A stretch of 54,146 bases of DNA from Anabaena sp. UHCC 0187 (GCF_009712035.1 NZ_VILB01000028.1:1-54146), one strand, 5' to 3'; shown: positions 17,335 to 26,684, counted from the stretch's first letter. The notes: generated from the sequence alone by a model not told the origin. A program made the numbers and translations.

Positions 17335-18558
17335 ATGAGAAAAAACCTGACTTTGCTTGCCTTAAGCCTGGGAATTGCCTTTATACATCCACTTTCGGCA
17401 GTTGTAGCTCAAGTTCCGACTTCGCAGCCAATAACAGTACCAGTTACCCCTCAACTATCACCAGAGGTATTACCACCTCTTCAACCCATCAACTTGGACA
17501 ATGTTTGTACTCCTCAAAATTGCTTAGGTTGGGATGAACAACTTTGGGGTAAACAGGGGGATAAACAAGCACTGTTAACTTCCATAGATAACAGTTTGCG
17601 CTATTTGACAACTAATAGAGCGATCGCTATTTATCAAAGTTACCCAATTAAGGAAATTACCTTAGATCGGGTGCGTCGGAGTTTAGTCCGCTTCCGGCAA
17701 ATAGTTGTTAGTTCCCAGTCAGCGGCAGAACTACAAGCTGCTGTCCGTCGGGAGTTTGTCTTTTACCAGTCGGTAGGCAACGATGGTAAGGGGACTGTTA
17801 AGTTCACAGCTTATTATGAGCCTGTGTATACTGCCAGCAGAGTCAGAACTTCTGTATACAAGTATCCCCTCTACCGTCTCCCCACGGACTTTCAGAAATG
17901 GCCAAAACCCCATCCCAAACGGGTTGATTTGGAAGGCAAAAATGGATTGCTAGGGAATAAAAGCAAGTTACGGGGCTTAGAAATTCTCTGGTTTCGTAAT
18001 CGTCTAGACGCATACATGGTTCATATTCAAGGTTCTGCCCAAATTAAACTAACCAATGGCCAAAAAACATCCGTTGGTTATGCTGGGGGAACTGATTATC
18101 CTTGGACGAGTATCGGCAAAGAACTGGCAAAGGATGGCAAACTGCCCCTTAGCGGTTTAACCATGCCCAAGTTAATTAGTTATTTTCGCCAAAATCCTAG
18201 AGAGCTAAGTAATTATTTACCCCGTTGGGAAAGGTTTATTTTCTTTGCAGAAACTAACGGTACAGCAGCTACAGGCAGTATTCTTGTTCCTGTAACCGCA
18301 GAACGTTCCATTGCTACAGATAAATCTCTCATGCCACCGGGCGCACTGGCACTAATTATCAATTCATTTCCCTATCCTAATGGTCGTGGCAAACTGGAAT
18401 CTCGTCTAGTTAATCGTTTTGTCTTAGATCAGGATACAGGTAGTGCAATTAAAGGACCAGGAAGAGTGGATTATTTCATGGGATCTGGTCAACTAGCAGG
18501 CGATCGCGCTGGTATTTCCGGCGGTAACGGTTCGCTATTCTATTTATTACTGAAATAA
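17335..18558 (+). CDS. mltA: Membrane-bound lytic murein transglycosylase A
   Basis: The 407-residue protein cleaves the glycan strands of peptidoglycan, forming 1,6-anhydro ends. It has a Sec signal peptide (MRKNLTLLALSLGIAF... to VVAQ) without a lipobox Cys. The MltA beta-barrel domain includes GTVKFTAYYEPVY and DAYMVHIQGSA. A C-terminal 3D domain carries DTGSAIKGPGRVDYFMGSG, which contains the catalytic Asp region. A proline-rich linker follows the signal peptide. It is second in an operon with the 82-residue protein and ends at a long STRR. Confidence 0.9.
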   Translation: MRKNLTLLALSLGIAFIHPLSAVVAQVPTSQPITVPVTPQLSPEVLPPLQPINLDNVCTPQNCLGWDEQLWGKQGDKQALLTSIDNSLRYLTTNRAIAIYQSYPIKEITLDRVRRSLVRFRQIVVSSQSAAELQAAVRREFVFYQSVGNDGKGTVKFTAYYEPVYTASRVRTSVYKYPLYRLPTDFQKWPKPHPKRVDLEGKNGLLGNKSKLRGLEILWFRNRLDAYMVHIQGSAQIKLTNGQKTSVGYAGGTDYPWTSIGKELAKDGKLPLSGLTMPKLISYFRQNPRELSNYLPRWERFIFFAETNGTAATGSILVPVTAERSIATDKSLMPPGALALIINSFPYPNGRGKLESRLVNRFVLDQDTGSAIKGPGRVDYFMGSGQLAGDRAGISGGNGSLFYLLLK

Positions 18559-18559
18559 T

Positions 18560-18614
<55 letters not shown>

Positions 18615-18655
18615 AAGAAGAAAATTTCTCCCCTACTCCCCTGCTACCCTACTAC

Positions 18656-19525
18656 CTAATATGGTGGATAACCAAATTCATCATCATCTGCATAGACATA
18701 AGAATTGGTAACACCAGGTGTTTCTACTTTAGAAGCTTCTGGTTTAATAACTTCCTTACCAAATTCTTTATATTCTTCAAAAGTCTTACAAATCATTTCC
18801 GACTCAGGGGAATCTGAGGCGATCATATAATCTATTAAAGTTGAGATTGTGGGATGTTTATAATCTACAGTTGAAGCTACCAAGGCAATATTTGGTTCTA
18901 TACCTCTTTCTTCAGCTTCAATCATGGGGCAAAAAATCCCATGAGCATGGAATAAAGGCCCTTTGGGCGTTACTGGTTTCTTTTGAAAACCAGCATAGGC
19001 TTTTTCTAATTCTCCAGCAAAACCGCCAGTAATTCTCCCTTGTTGATATTCAGCGTAATTTTTCCCAAAACTAGCACCGGCTGAACCACTCAGAGTTAAT
19101 TGCAGAGGTGATTGGTGTAAAAACTTTTTATCTTCACCTACTAAAAAGATCAGATGCCGAGTAAAGGTTTTAAATTTAACTTTATCAGCTAAAAAAGCAT
19201 CATAATTATCCTTAAATGTCCCTAACTTAATCCCCGTTTCCCGATCTTTTACAGATAATGGCCCACGACGCACAATTACTAGTCTAGGAGTTGTGCTAAT
19301 AAATACAGTTTCTGTTCCCGAACTAAATTCATGGTCTACCTGTTGCCAATTATCATCTGGTTGAAAACCAACAGCTTGGGCATTATCCCGACTAATTGCT
19401 AAACCATAGCTTTGTAAACCATCCTCACCATAGCGAGGATTGATCATTAAACCCCAAGGGAGGACTTGGGACGGTGGGGCGTTAAATTTTTCGTCTTCAA
19501 AGTCGAACTTAGCAGATGCTTTCAT
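18656..19525 (-). CDS. DUF5895 domain protein
   Basis: The 289-residue soluble protein begins MKASAKFDFEDEKFNAPPSQ and matches the cyanobacterial DUF5895 family throughout, including RLVIVRRGPLSVKDRETG. The family has no known function; members often occur on plasmids and in accessory regions. There is no catalytic motif I can name. It is a single gene, convergent with mltA, with a 426-bp gap upstream. Confidence 0.75.
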   Translation of the reverse strand: MKASAKFDFEDEKFNAPPSQVLPWGLMINPRYGEDGLQSYGLAISRDNAQAVGFQPDDNWQQVDHEFSSGTETVFISTTPRLVIVRRGPLSVKDRETGIKLGTFKDNYDAFLADKVKFKTFTRHLIFLVGEDKKFLHQSPLQLTLSGSAGASFGKNYAEYQQGRITGGFAGELEKAYAGFQKKPVTPKGPLFHAHGIFCPMIEAEERGIEPNIALVASTVDYKHPTISTLIDYMIASDSPESEMICKTFEEYKEFGKEVIKPEASKVETPGVTNSYVYADDDEFGYPPY

Positions 19526-19951
19526 GATTTTAGAATATCAGCGTGCTTAATTTTATAACTTTATCTTTTGTACCATATTTTGTACCATCTATTTCAGATA
19601 TCAGGCACTTTCTAAATTAGATTGTAACAATTTCTGTTTAGCTGTTACAGACAAGAATCCAAATCTATTTCCATAAGACACCCCAAAATCCAGAACCAGA
19701 CTGTTACCATATTGAGTTTTCTCGGTTCTGAGGCTGAAGTATGGTTTTTTAATTACAAAGTCTTATTTAGTAATTTATGAATCAGTATTAATACAGTTGC
19801 AATATTCTTGCAAGAACAATTACTTTGTATATATTATACCTGTATAAATTTTATAACATATTGTTTATTGAGATAAAAAGGAAACAGAGTACATCCTAAA
19901 ATGGGGTCAATTCTGGGACTTATCACGTTGATTAATTTTTGGGGATAACTT
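19526..19951. other. Intergenic region upstream of the coiled-coil/HNH operon
   Basis: 426 bp without a gene. It holds a direct repeat TTTGTACCAT (near 19565-19590), an inverted repeat AGAACC...GGTTCT around 19691-19728 and, in its right part, an AT-rich promoter region. Divergent promoters for DUF5895 and for the operon must both lie here. Confidence 0.45.
19808..19835 (+). promoter_or_regulatory. Candidate promoter of the three-gene operon
   Basis: TTGCAA (19808-19813), a 16-bp spacer and TATATT (19830-19835) precede the coiled-coil gene by about 115 bp. The fit is reasonable, but the region is so AT-rich that other -10 boxes are possible. Confidence 0.35.
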
Positions 19952-20536
19952 ATGGCATCAAAGGATCAAATACAAACGACTCTCAAAGAAAAGTATGGTA
20001 TTAACAAGAATATCAGTCAACCACTGGATAAAGAAGAATGTGAAATATTGCTTAATGTTCTCAATAATGAACCTAGTGCAGTCAAATTAGTTGAATCTTT
20101 TGCTGAAAAGAATTCTAGTCTAAGTAAAAATAATCGAAATTATGGCACGCTGCGTTCTCAAGCAGAAAAGAAACTAATATCTTTACAAGCAGAATATCTT
20201 GAATTAGAAGGGTCTGTTAATACCCTAGAAGAATCGAAGATAATACTTGATAATAGAAAAAAGCAATTAGAAGAAGAAAGAAAAAAACTCGAAATTGAAA
20301 TTAAAAGTTTCTCATCTGACAATGAAAATTTAAAAGCTAAAGTTCAAGAATTAAACTCTGATAATGAACAGCTAATTGGAGTAAATGATCAACTCAAGAA
20401 AGAGAACAAGGCTTTAAAAAACATAGTTGATGAAATCAAGCTTAAACTAGCTATTGAGATAAAAGGTATGCTGAGATTAGAAGATAGTGAAATTCGTAAA
20501 GGATTAGTTAAGTTATTCAAATCAACACTAGGTTAA
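19952..20536 (+). CDS. Coiled-coil protein, first gene of an unrecognised operon
   Basis: A 194-residue hydrophilic protein. Residues 1-60 form a helical head (LDKEECEILLNVLNN). Residues about 65-165 are a long coiled coil with Leu/Ile at heptad positions, and the last 25 residues form a short helical tail (SEIRKGLVKLFKSTLG). There is no signal peptide, membrane segment or enzyme motif, and I do not recognise the family. It is followed 12 bp later by the second gene. The operon is AT-rich and has no HIP1 sites. A sensor or scaffold role for the HNH protein is speculation. Confidence 0.6.
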   Translation: MASKDQIQTTLKEKYGINKNISQPLDKEECEILLNVLNNEPSAVKLVESFAEKNSSLSKNNRNYGTLRSQAEKKLISLQAEYLELEGSVNTLEESKIILDNRKKQLEEERKKLEIEIKSFSSDNENLKAKVQELNSDNEQLIGVNDQLKKENKALKNIVDEIKLKLAIEIKGMLRLEDSEIRKGLVKLFKSTLG

Positions 20537-20548
20537 AAAAATAAGTAT

Positions 20549-20992
20549 ATGACTAATAAAAAAAGTAACCAGATAAATTTTAAAGGAATGATTTATCGTG
20601 AGGTTCAACGGACTAACTCAAATAATAGAAAGAATCTCCATAAAGAAGATCAAAAACGGTTGAAAGATAATGGATATAAAAATGTTGGTTGGGATAATGT
20701 TATTAAACTTTACCAAGAAATTAAGGATTTTTTAGATAAATATCAGTTACAAGATTTAACGCTTGAAGAATTGTTTTTAGAAGCTGACCACATTGGAAAT
20801 AAATATCTTAGTCATCAGGAGATACAACAATTCAATCAAAAGTTAGCTAAAGAAGTTAATGAGATTGCAGAAGAAATAGATAAGCAGTTTCCTGATACAG
20901 AAATTGAAATTATTGATTTTAGTCGGAAAACTAAGCATAAATATACAAAGAATAAAAATAATCAAAAATTATACAGAACTATTAAATTCTAG
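20549..20992 (+). CDS. Small basic protein, second gene of the operon
   Basis: A 147-residue, lysine- and asparagine-rich protein of no family I recognise. Residues 72-99 (LEELFLEADHIGNKY followed by a Q-rich helix) closely resemble residues 8-37 of the HNH protein encoded next (LSELFKLADKIGKKR...), which suggests a shared small helical module. The C terminus is strongly basic (SRKTKHKYTKNKNN) and could bind nucleic acid. The gene is spaced 12 and 15 bp from its neighbours. Confidence 0.6.
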   Translation: MTNKKSNQINFKGMIYREVQRTNSNNRKNLHKEDQKRLKDNGYKNVGWDNVIKLYQEIKDFLDKYQLQDLTLEELFLEADHIGNKYLSHQEIQQFNQKLAKEVNEIAEEIDKQFPDTEIEIIDFSRKTKHKYTKNKNNQKLYRTIKF

Positions 20993-21007
20993 TGAGAGAT
21001 TATATAT

Positions 21008-21457
21008 ATGAATCTTGAAAATAAAGAACTGAGCGAATTATTTAAGCTTGCTGATAAAATTGGTAAAAAGCGATATCACAAACTTACTTCTCAAGATTTT
21101 GAGAATTATAGAAAATTTGATTATTGGAGATATGTTAATGGTGATGCAGAGTGTGGAACAACTGAGGAAAGTAAAGAATGGGTAAGAGATAATTCAGATT
21201 GGTACTGTCCGATTTGCGGTGACAAATACTCTGAAAGGGATGGCAAGAATATTGATCACAAGTTACCTCGATCACAATATCCTTGGTTATCAATAGAATT
21301 TAAAAATTTATGGGTCATTTGCCGGATTTGTAATCTGGAAAAAAGTGATATGCACTGGTATGAATATGAACATTATATATTTGTTAAATATCCCGATCTT
21401 TATCCTGCTGTGAAAGCTGCACGTCCTGGGAAGTTGCTTCAGTCTTTAAGACTATAA
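21008..21457 (+). CDS. HNH endonuclease, third gene of the operon
   Basis: A 149-residue protein. The N-terminal 40 residues carry the module shared with the preceding protein. The HNH nuclease domain follows: C67-x2-C70 (CPICG), D83-H84 in the IDHKLPRS motif, N100, and C105-x2-C108 (CRIC). The four cysteines form the usual structural zinc site, and His84 is the expected general base. HNH nucleases cut DNA or sometimes RNA; this one has no methylase, integrase or phage terminase beside it. A hairpin terminator follows at 21476. Confidence 0.85.
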   Translation: MNLENKELSELFKLADKIGKKRYHKLTSQDFENYRKFDYWRYVNGDAECGTTEESKEWVRDNSDWYCPICGDKYSERDGKNIDHKLPRSQYPWLSIEFKNLWVICRICNLEKSDMHWYEYEHYIFVKYPDLYPAVKAARPGKLLQSLRL

Positions 21458-21475
21458 ATTATAAGTGAAAATATT

Positions 21476-21503
21476 AACCCCCTGGCTGTGTAAACCAGGA
21501 GTT
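21476..21503. terminator. Hairpin between the convergent HNH and PHP genes
   Basis: CCTGG (21481-21485) pairs with CCAGG (21495-21499), and the flanking AAC/GTT extend the stem with small irregularities. A run of T and A residues follows. It can act as a terminator for the HNH operon. Confidence 0.45.
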
Positions 21504-21524
21504 TAAAAATAGGTAAATACAGAT

Positions 21525-22211
21525 TTACAACCTTTGCAGCAAATTTACACCATGTGTATCAGTACCACAAGTATTAAATAAATCGAATTCCTTCGCTAAC
21601 TGTTGAACTTCCTCAGTTTCCACAAGACTGGGTTTCCAGGGTTTGGGGTTACTGTAAGCGTAGAAAGCCTCAACACCATCAATCCCATTAGCCGCAGCCG
21701 CAGGAATGAGGTCAAAATGCGATCGCCTGTACCGGGCTGGGTGAGCCAGTACCGCTAGTCCTCCCGCTTGGTGAATCGCTGCAATCACGTTAATCGCTTG
21801 ATAAGCCTTACCTACACTGGGCATTCTTTGTAAATAAGGCTTCATGCTGGGATGTTCTGACTCAAAAGCATAAGCCAGAATGTGGACTTCAATATCTAGC
21901 AGATTGGCATTAATTTCGACACCACTCCACAGGTATGGAGTATGGGTATCAGGATTACTCCACTTCCAATCTTCTAACCAAGCATGAGCAGCCTGGTAGC
22001 CACAGATACTGTGATGATCAGTAATTGCTAGACCTTTCAAACCAATTGCGATCGCTTGATTCATTAACTCACTCGGTTCTAGTTTGCCATCCGAGTGAAC
22101 CGTGTGCATATGAAAATTAAATAAATTGGGACAACTTTGTGCATCAATGCGTTGGAATACTTGCTTTAGTAGTTCCTTTGCAACAGTAGTCCGGGCAAAA
22201 TTTACAACCAT
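21525..22211 (-). CDS. PHP domain metal-dependent phosphoesterase
   Basis: About 228 residues. It has the PHP-domain metal motifs: HMHTVHSDG near the N terminus, ITDHHS, the VEINA strand, VLAHPARY and GTDTHG. PHP proteins hydrolyse phosphoesters (for example histidinol phosphate or nucleotides), but the substrate is unknown here. The frame extends to a TTG at 22226; the ATG at 22211 just after an AGAGGGG site is the better start. It is convergent with the HNH operon. Confidence 0.85.
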   Translation of the reverse strand: MVVNFARTTVAKELLKQVFQRIDAQSCPNLFNFHMHTVHSDGKLEPSELMNQAIAIGLKGLAITDHHSICGYQAAHAWLEDWKWSNPDTHTPYLWSGVEINANLLDIEVHILAYAFESEHPSMKPYLQRMPSVGKAYQAINVIAAIHQAGGLAVLAHPARYRRSHFDLIPAAAANGIDGVEAFYAYSNPKPWKPSLVETEEVQQLAKEFDLFNTCGTDTHGVNLLQRL

Positions 22212-22483
22212 AACCCCTCTACACAAAAATTACATTCTTCTCAAAACACCAACACGCCACATTTATAAATGAGATATAACCAATACCGCTAACTAGTAAA
22301 TACAGATACTTCCTCAACTGCACCAATTGATTTTTGCAATATGTTAAGACTACGTTAGCAAATATCTACGCTGACGGCGATGAGTATTTTTGATTACTTT
22401 CATCAAGAGAATTTGAAATTTGTGTATAGGTTGTTCTCATCTCCCCATATTTTCCCTACCCAGCCTACCTTTTACCCCTATGA

Positions 22484-23509
22484 TCACAACAAACCGACTA
22501 ATTCACCCGTACCCTCTATCACTTCACCAATCACATGAGCAGGGATATCCTGAGATTGAAAATGAGTAATTACCTGTTCTACTTGCTGGGGTGGAACTAA
22601 TAACACAAAACCAATACCCATGTTAAATGTATTATACATAGCTTCAGCACCGACAGAACCAGCCCCAGCTAACCAATGGAATACAGGGGGAATAGTCCAA
22701 CTGTCAGGGATCATTTTAATTGATTGACTCTTACTTAAACATCTAGGTAAATTTTCTGGTAAACCCCCACCAGTAATGTGAGCCATACCATGAATTTCTA
22801 AACCTGATTGCAACGCTGCTAAAACAGATTTTACATAAATGCGTGTAGGCGTGAGGCAAGTCTCCCCAATAGATGCTCCATTTAATAACTCTGGGGTATC
22901 AGTCCAAGCAAAACCACCATCACTCACAATTTTGCGGACTAAGCTCAAACCATTACTATGGACACCTGCACTAGCTAAACCTATAGCTACATCACCCACT
23001 TGCACCTGAGAGCCATCCAGCATTCGGCTTTTTTCCACAATTCCCACACAAAAACCAGCCAAGTCATATTCACCAACTTGGTAAAAACCAGGCATTTCTG
23101 CTGTTTCTCCCCCCAGTAAAGCCGAACCTGCTAATTTACAACCCGTAGCTATCCCCGCTACCACCTGGGTTAATTGTTCTTTATCTAATTTACCTGTAGC
23201 CACATAATCTAGAAAAAACAGCGGTTCTGCACCAGATGTCAACACATCATTAACGCACATCCCCACCAAGTCTATGCCAACAGTGTCATGACGGTTGAGA
23301 ATTTGGGCTATTTTCAGCTTTGTTCCCACACCATCTGTTCCCGAAACCAAAACTGGCTCTTTGTAACCTGTGGGTAGTTGAAAGCAACCACCAAAGCCAC
23401 CCAATCCCCCCAAAACCTCTTTTCTGAAGGTGCTGTGAACCAAATTGCGAATTTGGTCTACAAAAGCTCTACCAGCTTCAACATCAACGCCTGCATCCCG
23501 ATAATCCAT
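22484..23509 (-). CDS. purM: Phosphoribosylformylglycinamidine cyclo-ligase
   Basis: The 341-residue enzyme performs the fifth step of purine synthesis, ATP-dependent closure of FGAM to AIR. Conserved blocks seen are [43 protein letters not shown] and [14 protein letters not shown]. Length matches the family. It is a single gene, with about 150 bp to the divergent secreted protein gene and 270 bp to the PHP gene. Confidence 0.95.
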   Translation of the reverse strand: MDYRDAGVDVEAGRAFVDQIRNLVHSTFRKEVLGGLGGFGGCFQLPTGYKEPVLVSGTDGVGTKLKIAQILNRHDTVGIDLVGMCVNDVLTSGAEPLFFLDYVATGKLDKEQLTQVVAGIATGCKLAGSALLGGETAEMPGFYQVGEYDLAGFCVGIVEKSRMLDGSQVQVGDVAIGLASAGVHSNGLSLVRKIVSDGGFAWTDTPELLNGASIGETCLTPTRIYVKSVLAALQSGLEIHGMAHITGGGLPENLPRCLSKSQSIKMIPDSWTIPPVFHWLAGAGSVGAEAMYNTFNMGIGFVLLVPPQQVEQVITHFQSQDIPAHVIGEVIEGTGELVGLL

Positions 23510-23664
23510 GCCTAACTACACCGTTATCAATTCATAACTTTAGGTTATTATCATCACACAATTTAGGTACTAAACCTTTTTTTGATAATATGTGATAAAT
23601 CAAGGTTAACTATTATATCCTAAATAATTTAGAATTGCTATATAAAAAAACTTGGTAAATTTAA

Positions 23665-24051
23665 GTGCATAGTTATCTAATTGCAGGAATAGTCACAACT
23701 ATTTTGTGTTTGTGGCAAGCTGCTTTACCCGATAAGGGTTGGACACAAGCACCTCGCTGTATTCCCAAGACTCTCCCAGAAGTCAGCAACTCCCTAAATA
23801 GTGTCCGAGAAAGTAATATTATTGTGATTGGTAAAGTTCCCAATCGGCGATATGTGGTTATTGTTCCTGGAGAATCAGAAAAATTATTAAACACTGTGAG
23901 AAGTTATGCTGCTGACGCATTTCTCACACGCCATAGGCTTGGTTCTTATATATATGCGGGAGGATCAACCAAAAGAGGGGAAGCGGAATGCTTGTCCTAT
24001 GTGTTGAGATCCTACGGGCTAGATGCCAGGGTTGTCTACTTTCGTAAATAG
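23665..24051 (+). CDS. Exported protein with a SPOR-like C-terminal module
   Basis: A 128-residue protein starting at GTG with a hydrophobic N-terminal segment (LIAGIVTTILCLWQAAL) that looks like a signal peptide. The C-terminal half, including YVVIVPG, LGSYIYAGGSTKRGEAEC and LRSYGLDARVVYF, resembles the SPOR-like repeats of many cyanobacterial exported proteins, which in other bacteria bind denuded peptidoglycan glycan. The assignment is by pattern only. The FecR-domain gene follows 12 bp later, so the two form an operon. Confidence 0.6.
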   Translation: MHSYLIAGIVTTILCLWQAALPDKGWTQAPRCIPKTLPEVSNSLNSVRESNIIVIGKVPNRRYVVIVPGESEKLLNTVRSYAADAFLTRHRLGSYIYAGGSTKRGEAECLSYVLRSYGLDARVVYFRK

Positions 24052-24063
24052 GAAAAATAGAAA

Positions 24064-24897
24064 ATGAAAATAGGGTGGACTGGTAATTTAATATTGGTAT
24101 TACTGGGGCTAATTAGTACCATTAATGCCTCAGTGGCAAATGATCAATTACAGGTTAAAATCAATCGCTGGATAGAAGTACGTCGTACTACTGGTCAAGT
24201 TACCTACTCCCGTGGACAAACATTGCAACCAGCCCGTAAAGGCATCCGACTGCAATCAGTTGGGGATACAATCAGTACAGGATCTGGTTCTAGCGCTGAA
24301 CTAGCAATTGATATAGGAACCGGTTCAATTAAAGTTTCTGAAAACACCAAGATCAAGATCAGCAAACTGCAAACAGGAACTCAAGGTGGACGGGTTACAG
24401 AACTTCAGGTAACAACTGGACAAGTTCGGTTGCAACTGCGGCCATTAAATAATCCCGCTTCTCGTGTGGAGATTCACACTCCTGCGGGAATAGCCGGGGT
24501 GCGGGGGACTACATTTGGTGTCAGCGTTCAGGATAATGGCATAACGGGTGTAGCCACTCAAAAGGGGAGTGTGGCTACCACTGCTCAAGGACAGACAGTG
24601 TTAGTAAATGGTGGTTTCCAAAATCTCACCATTCCCGGAGAGCCACCTTCAGCGCCCATACCGCTACAGGAAGATACCCGTTTGAATATCAGTAAACTCG
24701 CAGCTAATGGTAATCAGGTGCAAATTATTGGTACTGTTGATGCAGTCAATCTCTTGATCATTTCTCAACAACGTCAAAACATTGATCCCAATGGCAAATT
24801 TGATATTACTGTTCCTTTACCCCCTAACCGCAGAGTCAAAGCTGTTGTGGTGACACCTCTAGGAAAACAGCAATTATATGAGTTAGCAGTTCCCTAG
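24064..24897 (+). CDS. FecR domain protein, exported
   Basis: The 277-residue protein begins with a signal peptide (MKIGWTGNLILVLLGLISTINASVA). A FecR domain follows, recognisable by the ALAIDIGTGSIKVSE-like strands and RVEIHTPAGIAGVRGTTF, then a beta-rich C-terminal part. In cyanobacteria these stand-alone FecR proteins are periplasmic or surface proteins, not the iron-signalling regulators. It is cotranscribed with the upstream SPOR-like gene, which points to a cell-envelope role. Confidence 0.8.
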   Translation: MKIGWTGNLILVLLGLISTINASVANDQLQVKINRWIEVRRTTGQVTYSRGQTLQPARKGIRLQSVGDTISTGSGSSAELAIDIGTGSIKVSENTKIKISKLQTGTQGGRVTELQVTTGQVRLQLRPLNNPASRVEIHTPAGIAGVRGTTFGVSVQDNGITGVATQKGSVATTAQGQTVLVNGGFQNLTIPGEPPSAPIPLQEDTRLNISKLAANGNQVQIIGTVDAVNLLIISQQRQNIDPNGKFDITVPLPPNRRVKAVVVTPLGKQQLYELAVP

Positions 24898-24957
24898 AAC
24901 CACAAGCTGGATGCTAAAATAATTAAGTTTTATTTTTAACCAACAACAATAACAGAA

Positions 24958-26442
24958 ATGGGTCAACTTACCCAATTTAATTACACCGCACAGCACAAGC
25001 CCAATCAGTTAATTTACGGAAGTGGGCAAACCGCCGTGATTACAGGGTGGATGGTGAAGCAATCTGTAGCTAAACATCTACAATCAAATGAATATGCTGT
25101 AATTGGACAGTTATACTCACCTACCAGGGGTATAAACTTACTAATTCGCAATTTGTTGTTAAATCCTCATGTTCGCTATTTAGTCATTCTCAACGCCACC
25201 AAAGAAGATAAAAATGCTGGTGCTTGTCAATGCTTAGGCGATTTTTTCCGTCATGGTGTGGAAGAAAATATTAGTGATGCTGGGCGAAAATCTTGGGTAA
25301 TTCGTTCTCAAATTCCTGGTTATATTGATATTGATATTGATATCAATGCTTTGGAAAAACTACGGCATTCTGTAGAAATTCAAGACGCTATATCAATTTC
25401 TGATGCTGTCGAAAAAATTCAATCTTACGCCCAAAAAGAAACAATTGCACCTTGGGGAACACCTGTAGAATTTCCCATGACTACAGTTGAACCAACGGTT
25501 TTACCTGGAACACGCTATGGACATAGAATTGAAGGCAAAACCATCGCGGAAACTTGGGTAAAAATCATTCATAGAATTAAAACCACTGGCACAATTAGAC
25601 CAACTGGTTATGATGGCAAATGGCAAGAATTGATAGATTTAATGGCAGTTGTCACCGACGAACCGGAAGATTTCTATTTTCCTGAACCCAATTATTTACC
25701 AATTGATAGAAGTTTTTTAGAAGAATATATTTCTCAAATTTTAGATGATGCACCAAATCGAGAAGGAGTAAAATACACCTATGGGCAACGTTTACGTTCT
25801 TGGTTTGGACGTGATCAAATTGAGCAGGTCATTGAAAAACTAATTGGAGAAATTGATGCTGCTAGTGCAGTCATGACTTTATGGGATGTGAAAGATCATG
25901 AAAAAGGTGGTAGTCCTTGTTTGAATCATATTTGGTTGAGAGTAGTAGATAACGAATTATCATTAACTGCTATTTTCAGAAGTAATGATATGTTTGCAGC
26001 TTGGCCAGCTAATGCAATGGGATTAAGGTCTTTGCAAAAACATATTAGAAATGAGATTTGTCAACGTTCTCAATATGACTTGAAGCTAGGACCATTGATA
26101 ACTCTGAGTCAGTCTGCTCATATTTATGATGATACTTGGAGTAACGCCGAACAACTGATTAAAGAACAATATTCTGCAATTTGCAAAAAATTAGATTACT
26201 ATGATCCCGCAGGTAATTTCTTAATAGAAATAGCAGAAGAAAAGATAGTTGTTACACATACAACTCCTGGTAGTGGAGAAATTGTTGGTTGTTATTCTGG
26301 GAAAAATCCTTTGAAATTAATCAAAGAAATTTGTGCTGTAATACCAGCAATACGTCCAGATCATGCAGGATATTTAGGTATAGAATTGCAAAAAGCAGCA
26401 AATTGTCTTAAAATTGACAAGCCATACACTCAGGATCAATAA
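24958..26442 (+). CDS. Thymidylate synthase domain flanked by DUF4346 sequence
   Basis: A 494-residue fusion. The N-terminal ~160 residues (YAVIGQLYSPTRGINLLIRNLL) resemble the MtrA-like DUF4346 region. The middle (about 190-410) is a ThyA-type thymidylate synthase with the catalytic Cys321 in GGSPCLNH, RSNDMFAAWP and SQSAHIYDD, the equivalents of ThyA's RSxD and S-x-H-x-Y motifs. The C-terminal 80 residues (PAIRPDHAGYLGIELQKA) again match DUF4346. It should make dTMP from dUMP using methylene-tetrahydrofolate. A hairpin follows its stop, so it is probably not in one transcript with the deaminase genes downstream, though the functions are related. Confidence 0.8.
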   Translation: MGQLTQFNYTAQHKPNQLIYGSGQTAVITGWMVKQSVAKHLQSNEYAVIGQLYSPTRGINLLIRNLLLNPHVRYLVILNATKEDKNAGACQCLGDFFRHGVEENISDAGRKSWVIRSQIPGYIDIDIDINALEKLRHSVEIQDAISISDAVEKIQSYAQKETIAPWGTPVEFPMTTVEPTVLPGTRYGHRIEGKTIAETWVKIIHRIKTTGTIRPTGYDGKWQELIDLMAVVTDEPEDFYFPEPNYLPIDRSFLEEYISQILDDAPNREGVKYTYGQRLRSWFGRDQIEQVIEKLIGEIDAASAVMTLWDVKDHEKGGSPCLNHIWLRVVDNELSLTAIFRSNDMFAAWPANAMGLRSLQKHIRNEICQRSQYDLKLGPLITLSQSAHIYDDTWSNAEQLIKEQYSAICKKLDYYDPAGNFLIEIAEEKIVVTHTTPGSGEIVGCYSGKNPLKLIKEICAVIPAIRPDHAGYLGIELQKAANCLKIDKPYTQDQ

Positions 26443-26452
26443 CCACCAACAA

Positions 26453-26475
26453 ACAACCATTTTAGAAATGGTTGT
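26453..26475 (+). terminator. Hairpin after the thymidylate synthase gene
   Basis: A perfect 10-bp stem, ACAACCATTT with AAATGGTTGT, and a TAG loop start about 10 bp after the stop codon. No U-run follows, so it may stabilise the 3' end instead of terminating by itself. Confidence 0.5.
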
Positions 26476-26483
26476 AGAAAATT

Positions 26484-26594
26484 ATGGTCATTCTTTTTTA
26501 CGAAACAGGTAAGCGGATATCAAGATTTATTCTCGGTATTCCTGATGTAATTGCTGAAATTCAATTTAATGACTATGAAGATGCTTTAAATTAG
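26484..26594 (+). pseudogene. Relic of an NDT-like gene (C-terminal part)
   Basis: The frame from 26484 encodes ILFYETGKRISRF and then GIPDVIAEIQFNDYEDAL, which aligns with the C terminus of the intact gene at 28060 (LIYETGKTISRF, GIPTVLAEIDFQDYQDAL). An in-frame TAG at 26592 breaks it, and matching sequence (LKKRLIKVE) continues beyond the stop. No N-terminal two-thirds is present. It is a dead second copy of the 2-deoxyribosyltransferase-like gene on the other side of the two deaminase genes. Confidence 0.75.
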
Positions 26595-26684
26595 TTAAAA
26601 AACGTTTGATTAAAGTGGAAACAATAGCATTTAAGATTTTTGTTCTCAGCAAAGCAGTATAGTAAACTTTACAATTGAAACATA

